Shown: piece after piece, positions 10,689 to 20,671 of the stretch | Position numbering within the stretch: position 1 is the stretch's first letter | Layout of the letters: every line of letters begins with the position of its first letter | Source: Theocolax elegans | Taxonomy: Eukaryota > Arthropoda > Insecta > Hymenoptera > Cerocephalidae | DNA length: 64,000 bases | Direction: 5' to 3' | NCBI GenBank assembly: GCA_026168455.1 | Contig: CM047431.1 | Span: 14,620,183-14,684,182, forward strand | Translations under genes and position numbers: made by a program | Notes under the pieces: model-generated | Told to the model about the DNA's origin: nothing | Databases searched by the model: none | What the model saw: the letters and a program-made list of their open reading frames with translations, nothing else

Positions 10689-10880
10689 TCACACTACCAC
10701 AATACACGGCTAGGGATACCCGCGCGTCCCTACTCTAACGCGAACTCGAAATTTCAAATTTTTATTCTCGCTCTCTCTCTCTCTCTCACTCACACACACG
10801 ATTCAATCATAGTGGCATGCATCCATGCCATTATAAACCTATATGCTCTCTCTCTCTCTCTCTCTCTCTCACACCCGCGA
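10485..10880. repeat. Four (TC)n tracts in the gypsy-A leader
   Basis: TC-rich tracts lie near 10494-10523, 10642-10687, 10766-10787 and 10845-10871, about 80-150 bp apart, with non-repetitive GC-richer sequence between them. They lie close to the 5' LTR of gypsy-A. No coding is supported. Confidence 0.8.
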
Positions 10881-11037
10881 CTTGAAAATCAAAAATTTTA
10901 AAAATAAATAACCCGCTATTTCTTAAACATATACAGGTAAACTTGTACATACAAGAAACACTTATTTTCTTAAAAAAAAAAATAAGACAGAATTCACCGA
11001 CCCGCAATCTCCTCGACACGCAGGCGGTACAACTACC

Positions 11038-11055
11038 GTTCTGTCACGATCGCCA
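11038..11055 (-). promoter_or_regulatory. gypsy-A primer-binding site
   Basis: On the minus strand TGGCGATCGTGACAGAAC begins two bases after the CGTTACA end of the 5' LTR. It starts with the TGG that pairs with a tRNA CCA end. I do not assign the tRNA. Confidence 0.6.
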
Positions 11056-11057
11056 TT

Positions 11058-12085
11058 TGTAACGTGGTATTTCGTCCTAATACCAGTTGCAAGTTATTTA
11101 TTAATTTATACAGGGACGACGGCCCGAAGAATGCGTCTTTGTCGTCGCCGTGGGTTAATAAGTTAACCCGTCGGGACACGGTAGCGGAGATAGGACGATC
11201 TCCTACGTACCGACACACGTGGCGGGAAACTCGGGAATCGGAAGGTTGTTTGCGGGCTAATTTATAATTAAAATAATAGCGCGACCGTTATATTAAAATA
11301 AAACAAATAAGTATTTATTTAATAAGTTACACGGAGGCGCCCGACAATAATTAACGGGGCGTTCTCCCGGTCGCGTGGTATATACGCGGCAAGCAGGGGC
11401 TACCCCCGTGCTCGCCCCGCGCAATACTCAATTGATTTCGGTAGCACCGGTATGTTACCGAACAAACATACGTGCACAAACACACAACACACTCTAACGT
11501 GTACCGACCAATGTCGAGTACTTACCGGGCTGGGTTGTCCATAGGCCCTGGTGTCCGTCGGCGCCCCGACGTCTGCTGGCCGGTGGAGTCGGCCCGGTTT
11601 CCCGTCGTCCTCGACGGTAGCCTGCAGGTGCGGCCTGATGCCGCGGCGATTCGCCTACCTCGGGAAACACTCAACCCGAGGTATTTGGTCCTTCTCACTG
11701 CACTCAGACGAACTCACGAACACTCGCGTACGGCTTCCCGGAGCACGGACGAACCGGTCCGGTACTTCCCGTGGCGCGCGAAACTAACGTGACGATGTGT
11801 AAGGGAAGATGCTGTCGCGGTCAAGACCGGCAGCGTACTGAGCTTTTCGGGAATTGTCGCATTCCCGAAAGGTACCTAACACACACACACAATAACAATC
11901 GTATATACGGATGCTCGCACACATCCTCGGTCGTCGACATAAACACGCGTGTTTCGTGGCCTTGAAGAGGCAACGCACGAAACAATAACAACGTGCGAGA
12001 TTTTAAGATACAATATTCTACATACATACGAAATAATATAATACATTAAGTATTATTTATTTCATTGCAACGACGTCTCGTCGCA
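11058..12085 (-). repeat. gypsy-A 5' LTR
   Basis: This is the second 1028-bp LTR, a direct repeat of 4252-5279. In element orientation it is the upstream LTR and should carry promoter and polyadenylation signals. It is followed on the plus strand by the target duplication CAAT. Confidence 0.85.
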
Positions 12086-12508
12086 CAATATACATAGATA
12101 TAATATTTAGAAATTTTCTGTGCTACTACTCTTTTTCTGTGATATACGTGTAATAGATAAGAGTGATTTATTGCTTGGTATGTAACTTTTTTCACAGATT
12201 TCCACACCACCCTAGAGGTACTGTTTTGACGCGTTAGAGTTTTTTTAACCATAAATTTACTTTAAAGTATTTATTTAAAATAAAATGATAAAAACTCTTC
12301 ACTATATAAATAATTATAATATTATTCATTTACCATTTGTATTATTTTTAAAACTTATTATTTCATTTAATCATTTATACAATATTTACAATATTTTGGT
12401 CAGGATATTACTATAACATATAATTATTTTATAGTCCTATAAACATCATTATCTAGCATTAATTTTGCTTTTATTTTGTCGTACATGATAGAACATTTTA
12501 TTCATGTG

Positions 12509-12976
12509 TTAATAATTAAAAATTTCATTCGAAACAATATTATTTATTTTAGACGAATATTCTAATTCATTTTGAATGTATATATTATTAATATTTCTGC
12601 TTCTCGATAAGGCAACGTATAATTGACCATGTAAAAATAATGGCCGTCTTATATAAAGACCAATGCAATCAAAACTTTGCCCTTGTGATTTGTTAATTGT
12701 AATAGCAAAAGCTAACACTAACGGAAATTGCTTTCTAAATACAACAAATGGAAAAGAAGAAGAATCTCCCGTATTTAATGTTATTCGTGGCACAAAAACT
12801 TTGTTATTAATATTTTCTCCTGTAATAATTTCTGCTTCAATATTATATTTATATAGTTTAGTAATCTTCAATCTTGTTCCATTGCATAAACTATCTGTAA
12901 TACTCAAATTTCTAATTAACATTACTGTTACATTCACTTTTAAATTTAATTTGTGCAGTGGTAAACCTTCTCTTAT
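12509..12976 (-). pseudogene. Helitron Pif1-like helicase, C-terminal fragment
   Basis: The minus-strand frame contains LPLHKLNLK, LCNGTRL, AFAITINKSQGQSF and LYVALSRSRN. These motifs, in this order, mark the last part of the Pif1-like helicase domain of Helitron RepHel proteins. The frame ends normally at 12509. Upstream coding is cut at about 12976, where a small TIR element and a tandem array begin. No Rep domain is present. Downstream I see no GC-rich hairpin or CTRR end, so the 3' terminus is not located. It is a dead fragment. Confidence 0.8.
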
Positions 12977-12981
12977 AACGT

Positions 12982-13128
12982 ATATTAAGTTAGCGGGCCC
13001 ACTTGCGAATTTTGCAACTTTTGTCTACCAATTAATTGCCGCAAAATAGCCGCAATTTAGCCGTTAAATTATTATTTTTGCCGCTTCTTTATTTTTAAAA
13101 AAAACCGAGGGGCCCGCTAACTTAATAT
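12982..13128. mobile_element. Short TIR element (MITE), ~147 bp
   Basis: Perfect 19-bp inverted termini (ATATTAAGTTAGCGGGCCC and its complement) bound an interior rich in TTGCCGC/TAGCCG words. It interrupts the Helitron fragment. The same CCCGCTAACTT terminal word recurs in the tandem array that follows. Confidence 0.65.
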
Positions 13129-14010
13129 GAACGTTAGCGGACCCCACATCAGAAAACCGGTTACCAATACCAGTGGAGTAATCGTACTAGGACCGAAAAT
13201 TGCCGCTTTTTTAGCTGTTGAAATTTACCGAAAAATATATAAATTTTATCACGTTTTGACAGATATTTTAGAGTATTAAAGTTTTAACGCAGTGTGCCCG
13301 CTAACTTGAAATGGCTGCCGTTACGAAACAAATTACCTTATCGTAATCTGCTCATCACCAATAATTGCCGCTCTTTATGTATTATTTTGCAGTCGATACA
13401 CTTTTTTAACCCATGATTATTAACAATGTATTTAAATTATCTGCTCATCACCAATAATTGCCGCTCTTTATGTATTATTTTGCAGTCGATACACTTTTTT
13501 AACCCATGATTATTAACAATGTTATTTTTTAAAAAAACTCATTGGGACTGCCAACTTAACATGAAAATTAACGAGCCCCACCTCAGAAAACCAGTTACAA
13601 ATACCAGTGGAGTAATCGTACTGGGACCAAAAATTGCCGCTTTATTTGCCGTTGAAGATTACCTAAAAATATATAAGTTTTATCACGTTTTGACAGATAT
13701 TTTAGAGTATTAAAGTTTTGACGCAGTGGGCCCGCTAACTTGAAATGGCTGCCGTTACGAAACAAATTACCTTATCGTAATCTTCTTATCACCAATAATT
13801 GCCGCTCTTTATGTATTATTTTGCCGTCGATACACTTTTTTAACTCATCATTTTTGACAATGTTATTTTTTAAAAAAACTCATTGGGACCGCCAACTTAA
13901 CATGAAAGTTGACGAGCCCCACCTCAGAAAACCGGTTACAAATACCAGTGGAGTAATCGTACTGGGACCAAAAATTGCCGCTTTTTAGCCGTTAAATTAC
14001 CTAAATAAAT
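13109..14010. repeat. Tandem array of ~340-430-bp units
   Basis: The block AACATGAAAATTAACGAGCC plus a following AGTGGAGTAATCGTACT segment occurs three times, near 13123, 13556 and 13899. The first unit is longer because it holds an internal direct duplication with a 93-bp period (13348 and 13441, CTGCTCATCACCAATAATTG). The word GCCCGCTAACTT at about 13297 and 13732 resembles the terminus of the TIR element just upstream. The array appears to have grown by duplication of that family. Confidence 0.7.
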
Positions 14011-14509
14011 ATATATTTAATGTTACGTTTTTCCATATATTATGTGTAAATTGAAATGACCGCTGCTCCAAAATGGTTAACTTTACACAGTGCCCTTCTC
14101 GTAAACCAGGCGGATACACAACCAGAAAACGGTGTTAATGCGGGCAATACCCTAATATACCCAACAGCGGTTTACCTTACGTGAATAATCATGATTCAAA
14201 AATGCAATATTCCGCATTGAATGCTTTTTTTTTTAAATTTACACTTACGACCACGTTATCGAAAAAATATCGTAAGATATAAGTTCGAACGATGATTTTC
14301 GTTCCATGCGAATATCACCACTCGTTCAAAAATCAACACTGTCGTTTTTCTCTAATAGCATTGTTATTTTATTTTAATGCATCATTTATACCTTGATAAA
14401 TGTTTTAAATTATTGATTTAAGGTGAGAAGTCTGGGTTAAAAACTAGAAAAATTAATTATTATTAATAATTTTTTTAATAAATTGAATTATTATTTACTT
14501 TTATTCACA
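14011..14509. other. Spacer, nothing recognised
   Basis: This is AT-rich sequence with no coding frame or repeat that I can support. Confidence 0.5.
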
Positions 14510-14990
14510 ATTTTTTAGCTAACTTATTAGCCACATAAGTATGTGAATCAATTTATGGCTCTGCGTATTATGATTCTTTACCATAATGCACTTCTTGCAG
14601 GATATCTCAGAATCTTTTTGATCGAATAGACTGAAATTTTAACAGTAACAATTGAACAGCATTCTAATCCACTTGAATAAAACAGAATTACTAAAAGCAC
14701 TTAATATTGTTATTTAAAAAAATAATTTATTAGTTTGGTACAATTTTTCATTTTTTTACAATATTTTTGCAAATTAATTTACTTGATTACAATATTTTTA
14801 AATTCTGTTCCATTCAAGTGGATTAAAATGATATTTAATAGTACAGTAGTTACTATTAAAATGTCAGCCTTTTCGATGAAAAAGTTGCTGAGATATGCCG
14901 CGATAATTGCATTTTGGTAAAGAATCATAGTACGCAAAGCCATAAATTGATTAACATAGTTATGTTGCAAATAAATTAGCTAAAAAATTT
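14510..14990. mobile_element. Foldback MITE with ~190-bp arms
   Basis: The left arm runs from TTTTTTAGCTAAC near 14511 through TCAATTTATGGCTCTGCGTA. Its complement is found at about 14800-14990 (TACGCAAAGCCATAAATTGA, then TTAGCTAAAAAAT). The arms are imperfect and flank an AT-rich loop of about 95 bases. It has no coding capacity. Confidence 0.7.
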
Positions 14991-15739
14991 TTAATAAAAG
15001 TTAATAACAATATAATTTGTTTAAAAAATTTGTGAATGTTCTAACTTTTGTTTTAATAAATTATGAATTAAGAAGATTAAGAACTGCAGGGACCTACCTC
15101 TAAAAACCCTAACATTTTAAAAACTAATAAGATTAAAAATCTGAAAAAGTTTACAGACAATGTTGAAAGCAAATAGAATACCGCTACAGAGCGATTTTTT
15201 CGAAATAATTAACTTTATATTAATTATTCATTAATTATGACTTTTCATCGGTAATGATTAGGTGTAAAATTGATCTTTGCGGCTGCCTAATAATCTCGAT
15301 AATTTGGCGATAAAAAATTTTGTACAAATTAACACGTACTATTCGAAGCAATTAGAAGAGCGTTACAGAGAGATTTTTTGAAAAAAGTAGATTCCAGTTT
15401 TTTAGTTAAACATCTCCTTAATTATTTAAAAGGCCACGTTATTTGACCTAAATTGATTTTCTAAAAGTTGCTACTTTATCAACCGCATTCGAGTACAAGT
15501 TCTATAGTATTTTGTTGATATAAAAGACCATATTTGCCGTAATGCTATGGTTTACCTTTACGTGTGCCGTAATTTTATGCAATCTATAAACGTAGTAGCT
15601 ACAAAATTATTATCAATCTCTGTGAGAGTCTAATTATTTTAAAATATAGAAGAAAAGAATCAGCACATTGTTACATCTTCATTACTTGTACAGAATTAAA
15701 AACTAGAATTAGTAGATTGAGTGTAGGAGCAGACTTGGT
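14991..15739. other. Spacer, nothing recognised
   Basis: This is AT-rich sequence without supported features. Confidence 0.5.
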
Positions 15740-15744
15740 TTATC

Positions 15745-16590
15745 TTGACGAATTCTGCCGTGAAAAAGAAAACCATACATAAGTGACATTTTTTTCGAAA
15801 ATGAGTTTTTGGTATCAATGAATTCCGTAGAAATTGTTGAATTTATCTATTAAAAAATTAAAGTAATATAACATGCTGTTTTTCTAAAAAAACTTAAAAA
15901 AAATATCGTAAGTACCTGATAATTTTAAAATTGATTAAAGTAATATGGAAAAACTACCGTAAGTGACTTTCCGTTGGGTAAAAGTGACGTAAGTCGTGTA
16001 GTCTCATTATAAAATGTTAAATAAAAGCTTACGCAAAATTTTTTGAGTAAGTTTTTCGTGTAAAAATGTGACTGAATACTACATACTTGTTGAAAATTAA
16101 AGTTCGCACAGATTAATGTAAGTTCTTTATAATAATTTTAACTCAACTTTGAACTGTTATAAATAGAAATCTACGTAAGTACTTGTACAATTAATTTAAT
16201 GTATAACATGTTGTTATTTAATTAAAATTAAGTTTCATTTATTTCATTTATGTAAGTTTTAATGTATATCCGATTTAAAGTATGTCCGAGTTCATTTACA
16301 TTTTAACTGAAAAAACACGCAAGTGCTTTTACTTGAGGTTTTGATAAAATATTTTACTAAATAAAACCACGTAAGTACATTCTTTACATTTTTTAAAGGA
16401 TTTTTTTTCAATTCGAATTTTTAATGCACTATTAGATAGAAAATAACTGTTTTAATATAAGTCCTAATTTTTATTATTTAAAACATTATTTTCATAAAAG
16501 ATTTTAAATAAATCAGTTTATCTTAATTTTCTCAGTTTCATTGGTTTTGTATTTATGTAAGTTTTTCTTTTTCACGGCAGAATTAACCAA
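15745..16590. mobile_element. TIR element with subterminal GTAAGT motifs
   Basis: The ends are inverted: GAATTCTGCCGTGAAAAAG near 15751 and CTTTTTCACGGCAGAATT near 16566. The interior contains eight plus-strand GTAAGT words, several as ACGTAAGTAC or CGTAAGTGAC, in about 650 bp. There is no coding frame. Clustered short repeats near the ends are common transposase-binding sites in cut-and-paste elements, which is my inference here. Confidence 0.55.
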
Positions 16591-16594
16591 TTAA

Positions 16595-17790
16595 CGCCCA
16601 CAATCACAAATTTTTCGACCAATCTTTGAGTTCTAAATTGTATAAGAAAAATGATGTGATAATATAGGTACGTATGTATCATATTCGACTATTTTTTAAT
16701 GTGCTCTTTCGATTTCTGGAGTCCAAATTGCATTTTGATGGCCCCTGAACGAAGTATGGCAAATTAAAAAAAAAAAAGCAGAAAAATCAAGTATTTTTTA
16801 TTTTAATTATTTTTTTCGAGATGAAAAGCATGTAGCATTCTTTTTATGATCAAAGGTAATCATGTTAGTTAAAATATAAGAAAAAATTTTTTTACTTGTC
16901 TCTAATCCGGTAATTTATTCTCTAAAATGTCAATCATGTGTCACCTATAACCGCAACAAAAATAAAAATTTCTCCATTTTAACCACTATACTGACCGCTG
17001 TTTTAAATGATACGTACAAAAATAGAATCTACATTTACGGTAATGCTACATTTAATGTAAAATGATATTTTATTGCTGATCATTACTAAAATGAACTTTT
17101 ATAAAGTATTATGGAAAAATCCGAGTTTTATTGTATTTTTGGTCTTTGCCATAATTTTGAAAAAAGTTACCAGGTTTAAAGAATGTAAAAAATTTTTTTT
17201 CTTGCATTTTAGTTTACAGGATCACCTTTGGTCATAGTTCTATACCACTACTTTTTCCACTCGAAAAGGGTGGGGTCCGATTTGTCGACAGCTCATTCAA
17301 AATATGTGCATTGTTTCGAATTTCAAAAATTAAAAATGCATTTTTATTATTTAGAATTAAGAGAAACAGAATGATCATTATTTCGAAAGTAATTTATTCA
17401 TTACTTTTTATATAATGGAATCGAAAGTATGAACTTTAAAATGCAGATAAATAACTTTTTCAATTTTCGTCTACCAAATACAAAATAAATGAAGATTTTA
17501 TGTCTTTCGAAATAATGATCATTCTATTTTTCTTGGTTGAAATAACAAAAAAGTGTTTCTAATTTTTACAATTCGAAATATCGCAAGTATTTTGAATGAC
17601 TGTTCGACAAATCGGACCCCAACCCTCGAAAAAAATAATTAAATAAAAAATACTCGATTTTTCGGCTTTTTTATATTTAACTAGCCAGATACGTTATTTA
17701 CGTCGATCTGTACACCAATTTTCTTATAAATTTTAGAGCTGAAAGATTGGTCGAAAAGGTTCATTGTAATTATTTTCAACACTTTGTGCG
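16595..17790. mobile_element. Long palindromic element with a nested foldback
   Basis: The left arm (about 16605-16890: TTTTTCGACCAATCTTTGAG, then the AAAAATCAAGTATTTTTTAT region, then GATCAAAGGTAATCATG) has its complement in two parts. The inner part is at 17190-17268 and the outer part at 17626-17770. The split is caused by another foldback (17263-17628) inserted in the right arm. Neither element codes for protein. Confidence 0.65.
17263..17628. mobile_element. Nested foldback element, ~365 bp
   Basis: Its ends are GGGTGGGGTCCGATTTGTCGAC and the complementary block near 17602-17625. Inner words GAATGATCATTATTTCGAAA and TTTCGAAATAATGATCATTC are inverted. It lies within the right arm of the larger palindrome. 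Confidence 0.65.
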
Positions 17791-17909
17791 AATGATTTTC
17801 CATACACTAGAAAGAAAAGCTACTTTTCGACAATGGTGCCCTAATGTGTTATTAAGATTTTACTAATATATATTTTCCTATATTATATAGTTATAACAAA
17901 AAATCTGGT

Positions 17910-18080
17910 CCTCATGCCCTCCACCTACTTCCATCCGCCTCCACTACACCCTCCACCTGACCCTTCACTATTTAAGGTGAAATTCGATTAAAATAAACAT
18001 TCTTTTGATTGTTACATTATTATCTCTTCTGCTCCCTCGCTCTCCCTCCACCTCCATCCACCTCCACTATTTATGTGATA
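17910..18080. repeat. Pyrimidine-rich CCTCCACCT-type repeats
   Basis: Two clusters of CTCCACCT/CATCC words (about 17918-17970 and 18030-18070) are separated by AT-rich sequence. They are simple-sequence in nature, with no coding frame. Confidence 0.5.
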
Positions 18081-18167
18081 TTTTTTATAATATATCTATA
18101 CATCCATATATAGGCATATACATTATGGCTATATACAAGGTATATGTAGACATATATATATATATAT

Positions 18168-18452
18168 ACTAGGGGGGGCTTCGCCCCTCTGCGCGCTTCG
18201 CGCGCCAACCCCCTATTTTTGATTTCGAAAAAGGTTTTTCGTAATAAATTTATTTAAAATAATTTAAAAAATTTTTTTTTTTTCACTACCATGGACACCT
18301 TAGAAATTAAACCGATTCACACAACACCTTGGAAGTACTGTTATAATGCATTGGGTTTTATACCAAAATTTAATTTTTTTTAAATATGATTCTAATTTAT
18401 AAATAAAAGTTTTTACCAAAATTTAGTATAATGAAATCAGAATAAAAATTAT
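18168..18452 (-). mobile_element. Helitron-like 3' end, cut by the assembly gap
   Basis: On the minus strand two GC-rich hairpins (GCGCGCGAAGCGCGC, then GGGGCGAAGCCCC) are followed within a few bases by CTAG and then a T of a TA tract. Hairpin plus CTRR next to T is the Helitron 3' signature. The body would lie to the right and runs into the N gap. Confidence 0.5.
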
Positions 18453-18552
18453 NNNNNNNNNNNNNNNNNNNNNNNNNNNNNNNNNNNNNNNNNNNNNNNN
18501 NNNNNNNNNNNNNNNNNNNNNNNNNNNNNNNNNNNNNNNNNNNNNNNNNNNN
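18453..18552. other. Assembly gap (100 N)
   Basis: There are exactly 100 N, the usual placeholder for a gap of unknown length. Confidence 0.99.
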
Positions 18553-19370
18553 GAGTTATCTTTATCGGTTAGTTATACCGTGAGTTATTTTTACGGTGTG
18601 TTCTAGTGTAGTGGTTCTGTACACGGACACAAAATAAAGTGATCGGTGGTCGAGGTATTCTCCCACCGACATTTTACATTTGAACGATAAAGAGACAGCG
18701 AAAGGGAGGAATTTTTCTATCTTTTTGGTATTCGAGGTCCGAAGACAAGAAATAAAAGTAAGTGGTACCACTTTCGCGCGGATAATTATTATATGTTTTA
18801 TTCAACGCGATCGTGCGAATATTTTTAAGTTAGTTAGTTCGCGTACCCCTTTCCCCTCTCGTGTTGAGTCGACGGTTACGACTCAACCTTCGTGCGTATA
18901 ACGACCTCGATCATAGTAAATGTTATTGAATTTAATCATTTATTTATCTCAATAAATTTATTTATAGATAGTCTATTTCAACTCGTGTTGATTTATGTTT
19001 TTCTAACCGGCGTATATATTTGTTCCTCCGTCTTCCTTCTAGTCGTATTTCAAGATACGAATTCTCGCGGACTCACGTTCGATTTTCTTTCCGCGGTCCA
19101 TTTTAGGAAAGATTAGCATTGTTTTACCTGTTGTTGTTGGAAATCGGAATTCGATTTCCATACAACTTTAACGGCAAGTGTGCGGACAGGTAACCGCAGC
19201 CGCTGCGCGGGAAAAATTTTGTAAACAACGTATGTATAGCTACGAATTGTATTGAGTCATCGAGTACTTGATATCTAGTCGGCGAGATTATACACTCTCG
19301 TTCGCCATGAACTACAGGTACGTAAGACGGGCGACTCAATAAGTTTTCCCCGGGCAAGCACACCGTTACA
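18553..19370. other. Unassigned; possibly the 3' part of another LTR
   Basis: The sequence is GC-richer than its surroundings and ends CACACCGTTACA at 19370, like the CGTTACA termini of both gypsy families here. A TG start could lie in the gap. No second copy, polypurine tract or primer site is visible, so this is only a possibility. A palindrome GGAAATCGGAATTCGATTTC lies near 19140. Confidence 0.25.
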
Positions 19371-19404
19371 ATATATTACATATATATATGACATATATAT
19401 ATAT

Positions 19405-19668
19405 TTCGACGTGGTGGATCTGTATGAGTACAGATCCCCGTCACTTAGGGCTCTGTAGTACTGACGCGGCCAGCGCAAGAATCGGCACTTGGCATATGGC
19501 GCGCGTATCGGTAGGCAGAAAACATGGAAAATACAGCTACGACCAATTGCGGGCGTAGCGCAGTGGTAGCGTGAACGCCTTCGGATCCGAAGGGGCTCGG
19601 GTTCAAGACCTGACGCCCGTTCCTTTTTTTTAATTTGTAGCAAATGAGTCTCATTGCTACAATATATA
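19405..19668 (+). repeat. tRNA-like repeat with hairpin ends (copy 2)
   Basis: This is the plus-strand copy of the repeat at 3897-4147. It starts with the hairpin GGATCTGTA/TACAGATCC, continues into a tRNA-like core (about 19552-19624) with A and B boxes, then a T-run and the GTAGCAA/TTGCTAC hairpin. It is followed directly by (TA)n and MITE copy 3. The near-identity of two copies more than 15 kb apart in opposite orientation supports mobility. Confidence 0.6.
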
Positions 19669-19675
19669 TATATAT

Positions 19676-20671
19676 GGGGTATTCCACGTGAAGTGGTCCG
19701 ATCAAAATTTTAAAATGCCCCAAATTATGGGTACACATTACAAATGTTTTTCAGAATATAGAAAACAATTTTTAGGTACTGGAATTTATTAGTTCAAAAG
19801 TTATTCTAACCTCAAAAAGTGAACTTTTTCCCGTTTTTTTCAACACCAGCTGGGTTCATCGCTATTTAACTCAAAATCTATCAACTTTTACTATAGAACA
19901 TTATATGTAACATTCGTTGCTAATTATGTCTAGAATTTATCCTTCTGGGTTAGAATTTCTAATTTCAAGATAAATGTTAGATAAACTACATGTCAATATT
20001 CAACTTAAAAAAAATCTAACTTCGCCACAATTGATTTTTTTATCCAAAAGTCCAAAAGAAAGCTTGGAGCAATACCTTTCAAATGGTCTGTAGCATTTTT
20101 ATGGCCTTCAATTCTGCAAAAAATTATGATAATTTAAAGAAAGACAAAAAATTCACAAAAATTAACATGGTATTTCCCATTTAAATTTTTAAAAAAATTT
20201 CGTCTTTCTTTAAATTATCATAACTTTTTGCAGAATTGAAGGCCATAAAAATGCTACAGACCATTTGAAAGGTATTGCTCCAAGCTTTCTTTTGGACTTT
20301 TGGATAAAAAAATCAATTGTGGCGAAGTTAGTTTTTTTTCAAGTTGAATATTGACATGTAGTTTATCTAACATTTACCTTGAAATTAGAAATTCTAACCC
20401 AGAAGGATTAATTCTACACATAATTAGCAACGAATGTTACATATAATGTTGTATAGTAAAAGTTGATAGATTTTGAGTTAAATAGCGATGAACCCAGCTG
20501 GTGTTGAAAAAAACTGGAAAAAGTTCACTTTTTGAGGTTAGAATAACTTTTGAACTAATAAATTCCAGTACCTAAAAATTTTTTTCTGTATTCTGAAAAA
20601 CATTTGCAATGTGTATCCAAAATTTGGCGCATTTTAAAATTTTGATCGAACCACTTCACGTGGAATACCCC
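19676..20671. mobile_element. Palindromic MITE family 1, full-length (copy 3)
   Basis: This 996-bp element is almost entirely a perfect inverted repeat. It starts GGGGTATTCCACGTGAAGTG and ends with the complement. The arms are about 465 bp each around a loop of about 60 bases centred near 20170. Both flanks are TATATATA. It has no coding capacity. The transcript would fold into one long hairpin. TA-rich flanks fit TA-targeting (Tc1/mariner-like), but the true target duplication cannot be read inside a TA tract. Confidence 0.85.

Larger units (their letters stand above)
4252..12085 (-). mobile_element. Ty3/gypsy LTR element 'gypsy-A', non-autonomous, with nested insertions
   Basis: Two direct repeats of 1028 bp (4252-5279 and 11058-12085) bound a 5.8-kb interior. 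On the coding (minus) strand each LTR starts TGCGACG and ends CGTTACA. The element is flanked by a 4-bp duplication, CAAT (4248-4251 and 12086-12089). The polypurine tract AGTGGGGGG lies next to the 3' LTR and a TGGCGATCGTGAC primer-binding-like site next to the 5' LTR. Only gag and protease remnants are present; there is no RT, RNase H or integrase. The LTRs differ by roughly a few percent by eye. A solo LTR and a MITE are nested inside. Confidence 0.85.

Noticed and set aside
10485..10901. Leucine/serine-rich frames
   Set aside because: They are translations of TC microsatellites.
18553..19370. Confident call of a third LTR ending in CGTTACA
   Set aside because: No second copy, polypurine tract or primer site; the 5' end would lie in the gap. 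Kept only as a low-confidence note.
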